64,000 nucleotides of DNA from Crateriforma conspicua (GTDB lineage Bacteria > Planctomycetota > Planctomycetia > Pirellulales > Pirellulaceae): contig NZ_CP036319.1 in assembly GCF_007752935.1 (NCBI RefSeq), forward strand, positions 6,180,501 to 6,244,500. The letters run 5' to 3'. The translations under genes and the position numbers were made by a program. This document shows, piece by piece, positions 62,227 through 64,000 of this stretch (position 1 is its first letter; each line of letters starts with the position of its first letter). The notes beneath the pieces are model-generated. The model was not told where the DNA came from and did no database searches. It was given only the letters and a program-made list of their open reading frames with translations.

Positions 62227-63275
62227 TCGGCATCACTTTGATTCGGTGACGATGAATCCTGGGTCTGTTCCGCAATCTTTCGATTCAAGTGTGTCACCAA
62301 TCGGGCCAGTGTCGTTCCATCGTACTGTCGCCTGACCGCAAAATCCGACAACGATGCGTTCCACGACAGGTCAATTCCAGGCGGCAGGTTCACCAGTGCG
62401 AATCCACGGCGGCTGGGGATGCCCAAGAAGAAATGATCTTGGTCCACATGAATGACACGATCCTCACGCGTCCCACCGGGCACCAGCCGGATTGGTTCTT
62501 TCATGTTGCGATAATCGCCCTGCTGATCATCGCCGGACATCAACCAGTTGGCCATCATCGTTTTACCGGTGGATCGGTCGATCCAAACCAGATGCCTGGA
62601 AAGCAGTTCCAAGTGCTTGCCGAAACGATGATAGATTGCCGGCACATCAAAGATCATCAAGGTGGACGTGTGAACCACCACTCGGGTCTCAGTCAGGTGG
62701 CTTTCGTTCTCGCTTAAGACTTGCCCTTCGATGAACCCCAAGGATGCTCCCAAACGTGATGCGCTATCTCCGTCGATGACCGTCAGCCGGCCGTTGATCG
62801 GATAGCTGTACCCGATTCCCACACCGTGCAAATGAAATCGTTGGTCTTCATCTTCCTGGACCACTTTTGCCATCAGCGTCAAACGAAATTGCGACGCGGC
62901 ATCTCGGATCGCGGGACTGACCAAATTGACATCGCCGGCAGCAATCCGTGGCTCGGCAACCAGCAGCACACGGTTCCAAGTGCCGGTTAGCGACGCATCG
63001 TCCGATTGCCCGCTCGATACCTCGCCAGGCTCGACATCCGGCGGTGGTTCAGGCACAACCAAACCGGGCGGCAAACGCGAAAGGGGTGCCGCATGAAGCA
63101 TCGGTCCTTGTGAAACGACAAACGTGGTAAAAACACAGGACACTATCAGCACCGTGCTCAAAAAGCCCGATCTGGGTGTCTTTGTCCGTCTGCGATTCGT
63201 CCGAATTCGACTGGACCATATATCTGAAATCAGCGTCTTCGGGTTTGGCCTGAAGCCGTCACTCCATCGGTTCAC
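62223..63275 (-). CDS. Exported hypothetical protein
   Basis: I do not recognise this protein. The open frame begins at GTG 63275, which would leave one base between it and the divergent ABC gene; TTG 63161 or GTG 63152 are alternative starts that leave room for promoters. The Arg-rich stretch before the hydrophobic core ('RTNRRRTKTPRSGFLSTVLIVSCVFTTFVV') argues for a start upstream of 63161. After cleavage near 'LHAA' there is a Pro-rich segment ('PPGLVVPEPPPDVEPGE') and then a mainly beta domain ('VLLVAEPRIAAGDVN', 'VVVHTSTLMIFDVPAIYHRFG', 'FFLGIPSRRGFALVNLPPG'). No catalytic motif is visible. The length is 309-350 residues depending on the start. Confidence 0.6.
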   Translation of the reverse strand: MNRWSDGFRPNPKTLISDIWSSRIRTNRRRTKTPRSGFLSTVLIVSCVFTTFVVSQGPMLHAAPLSRLPPGLVVPEPPPDVEPGEVSSGQSDDASLTGTWNRVLLVAEPRIAAGDVNLVSPAIRDAASQFRLTLMAKVVQEDEDQRFHLHGVGIGYSYPINGRLTVIDGDSASRLGASLGFIEGQVLSENESHLTETRVVVHTSTLMIFDVPAIYHRFGKHLELLSRHLVWIDRSTGKTMMANWLMSGDDQQGDYRNMKEPIRLVPGGTREDRVIHVDQDHFFLGIPSRRGFALVNLPPGIDLSWNASLSDFAVRRQYDGTTLARLVTHLNRKIAEQTQDSSSPNQSDAD

Positions 63276-63276
63276 C

Positions 63277-63981
63277 GTGGGAACTCCTTTGAATCAAACA
63301 ACCCCCGATCCTACTGATACTAACATCGTGGAAATCCGCGACGTCAGCAAGCATTATGCGGATGGTGATGTCAAAGCATTGGATGACGTCAGCCTGCAGA
63401 TCGCCAAAGGTGAATTTGTTTCGATCGTGGGCCCCAGCGGCTGTGGCAAATCGACCCTGCTGAACATGATCGGAATTTTGGATCGACCCACCTCGGGCCG
63501 AGTCTATTTCGATGGCCATTGTGTCGATCCATCGATGAACCTGGACCAATTGCGGTCCGAAAAGATTGGCTTCGTCTTTCAATCGTTTCATTTGGTGCCC
63601 AACCTGACCGCCATCGAAAACGTCCAGTTGCCGATGCTGCCGGGTAAACTTGCCCCGTCGGCCCGCGTCGCCCGCGCAAAAGCCCTGCTGGATTCGGTCG
63701 GATTGTCGGATCGGTTGAATCACCGCCCCGCGCAATTGTCCAACGGCCAACGTCAACGTGTGGCCATCTGCCGTGCTTTGGCCAACGGCCCAAGTTTGGT
63801 CCTGGCCGATGAACCGACAGGCGCCCTGGATTCACAGGGGGGGCGCGCGATCATGGACATCTTGGAAACGATCTGCCACGATTCAGCCGCCACCCTTGTA
63901 GTGGTCACTCATGACGAAACTTTGGCCGAGCGAGCCGATCGACAAATCCGACTGTGTGACGGGAAAATCTTCAGCAACTAG
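63277..63981 (+). CDS. LolD/MacB-type ABC transporter ATP-binding protein
   Basis: The product has 234 residues if it begins at GTG 63277; GTG 63328 ('VEIRDVSKHYADG') would give 217 residues, close to the family norm. It has Walker A 'GPSGCGKST', Q-loop 'VFQSFHLVPNLTAIENV', a signature reading 'LSNGQRQRVAICRAL' (Asn where Gly is usual) and Walker B 'LVLADEPTGALD', followed by the switch His in 'VVTHDETLA'. Sequence and length fit the LolD/MacB/FtsE group that powers lipoprotein release or efflux. An ATG at 63993 in the last bases may start a permease gene, as expected for this class, but only eight bases are visible. Confidence 0.88.
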   Translation: MGTPLNQTTPDPTDTNIVEIRDVSKHYADGDVKALDDVSLQIAKGEFVSIVGPSGCGKSTLLNMIGILDRPTSGRVYFDGHCVDPSMNLDQLRSEKIGFVFQSFHLVPNLTAIENVQLPMLPGKLAPSARVARAKALLDSVGLSDRLNHRPAQLSNGQRQRVAICRALANGPSLVLADEPTGALDSQGGRAIMDILETICHDSAATLVVVTHDETLAERADRQIRLCDGKIFSN

Positions 63982-64000
63982 CCCGACAGTCGATGTCTCT

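Overview
The window looks like a piece of a planctomycete chromosome, most probably family Pirellulaceae. Evidence for this is the pair of secreted formylglycine sulfatases, a hydrazine-synthase-alpha-like multihaem protein encoded next to a YVTN/cytochrome-c lipoprotein, a DUF1559 prepilin-like protein, an exported CAP/dockerin protein with the planctomycete N-terminal 'ESRRLLAA' motif, and very large envelope proteins with PQQ-type propellers. Gene density is high, genes lie on both strands, and there are no insertion sequences, phage genes, CRISPR arrays or rRNA genes. Base and codon usage look uniform by eye, so I see no obvious island.

Layout. 0-8.1 kb: the end of a metallophosphoesterase, nadD, priA, and a translationally coupled pair of secreted c-type cytochrome proteins. 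8.4-14.1 kb: an exported TIM-barrel-like protein, the CAP/dockerin protein, tRNA-Gly(CCC), a lone STAS protein and a B12-binding radical SAM enzyme. 14.5-18.7 kb: a sigma-54 response regulator with its histidine kinase, divergent from the DUF1559 protein. 18.8-22.6 kb: an Asp-rich unknown, a PfkB kinase overlapping pdxH, an AlgH/YqgE protein and a cold-shock-domain protein.

22.7-35.8 kb holds the most interesting unit: eight consecutive minus-strand genes. In transcription order they are an exported squalene-cyclase-fold protein with HEAT-like repeats, a single-span TonB/TolA-shaped protein, a MotA/TolQ/ExbB channel, two ExbD/TolR proteins (the second with an N-terminal zinc ribbon), a 1126-residue membrane-anchored PQQ-propeller protein, a TPR plus solute-binding-protein-5-like protein, and an exported protein of unknown function. 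I infer a proton-motive-force-driven envelope machine that differs from classical Ton, Tol or Mot systems.

36-49.8 kb: tRNA-Phe(GAA), an SNF/NSS sodium symporter with a previously hidden 38-residue MetS-like small subunit and a phosphodiesterase, dusB, a sulfatase, an arsM-arsS arsenosugar pair, an ABC-F ATPase and sucA. 49.9-64 kb: a CPBP protease, a second sulfatase, an FHA protein, a large coiled-coil membrane protein with a CxxC cluster, a DCC thiol oxidoreductase, purQ, an NfnAB-type flavin transhydrogenase pair, an arrestin-like membrane protein overlapping a small AAA ATPase, a PH-domain protein, an unknown exported protein and a LolD-type ABC ATPase at the right edge.

All functional calls come from reading motifs and context; no searches were run. 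Start codons were chosen from signal peptides, ATGA overlaps and, for priA, a visible ribosome binding site.
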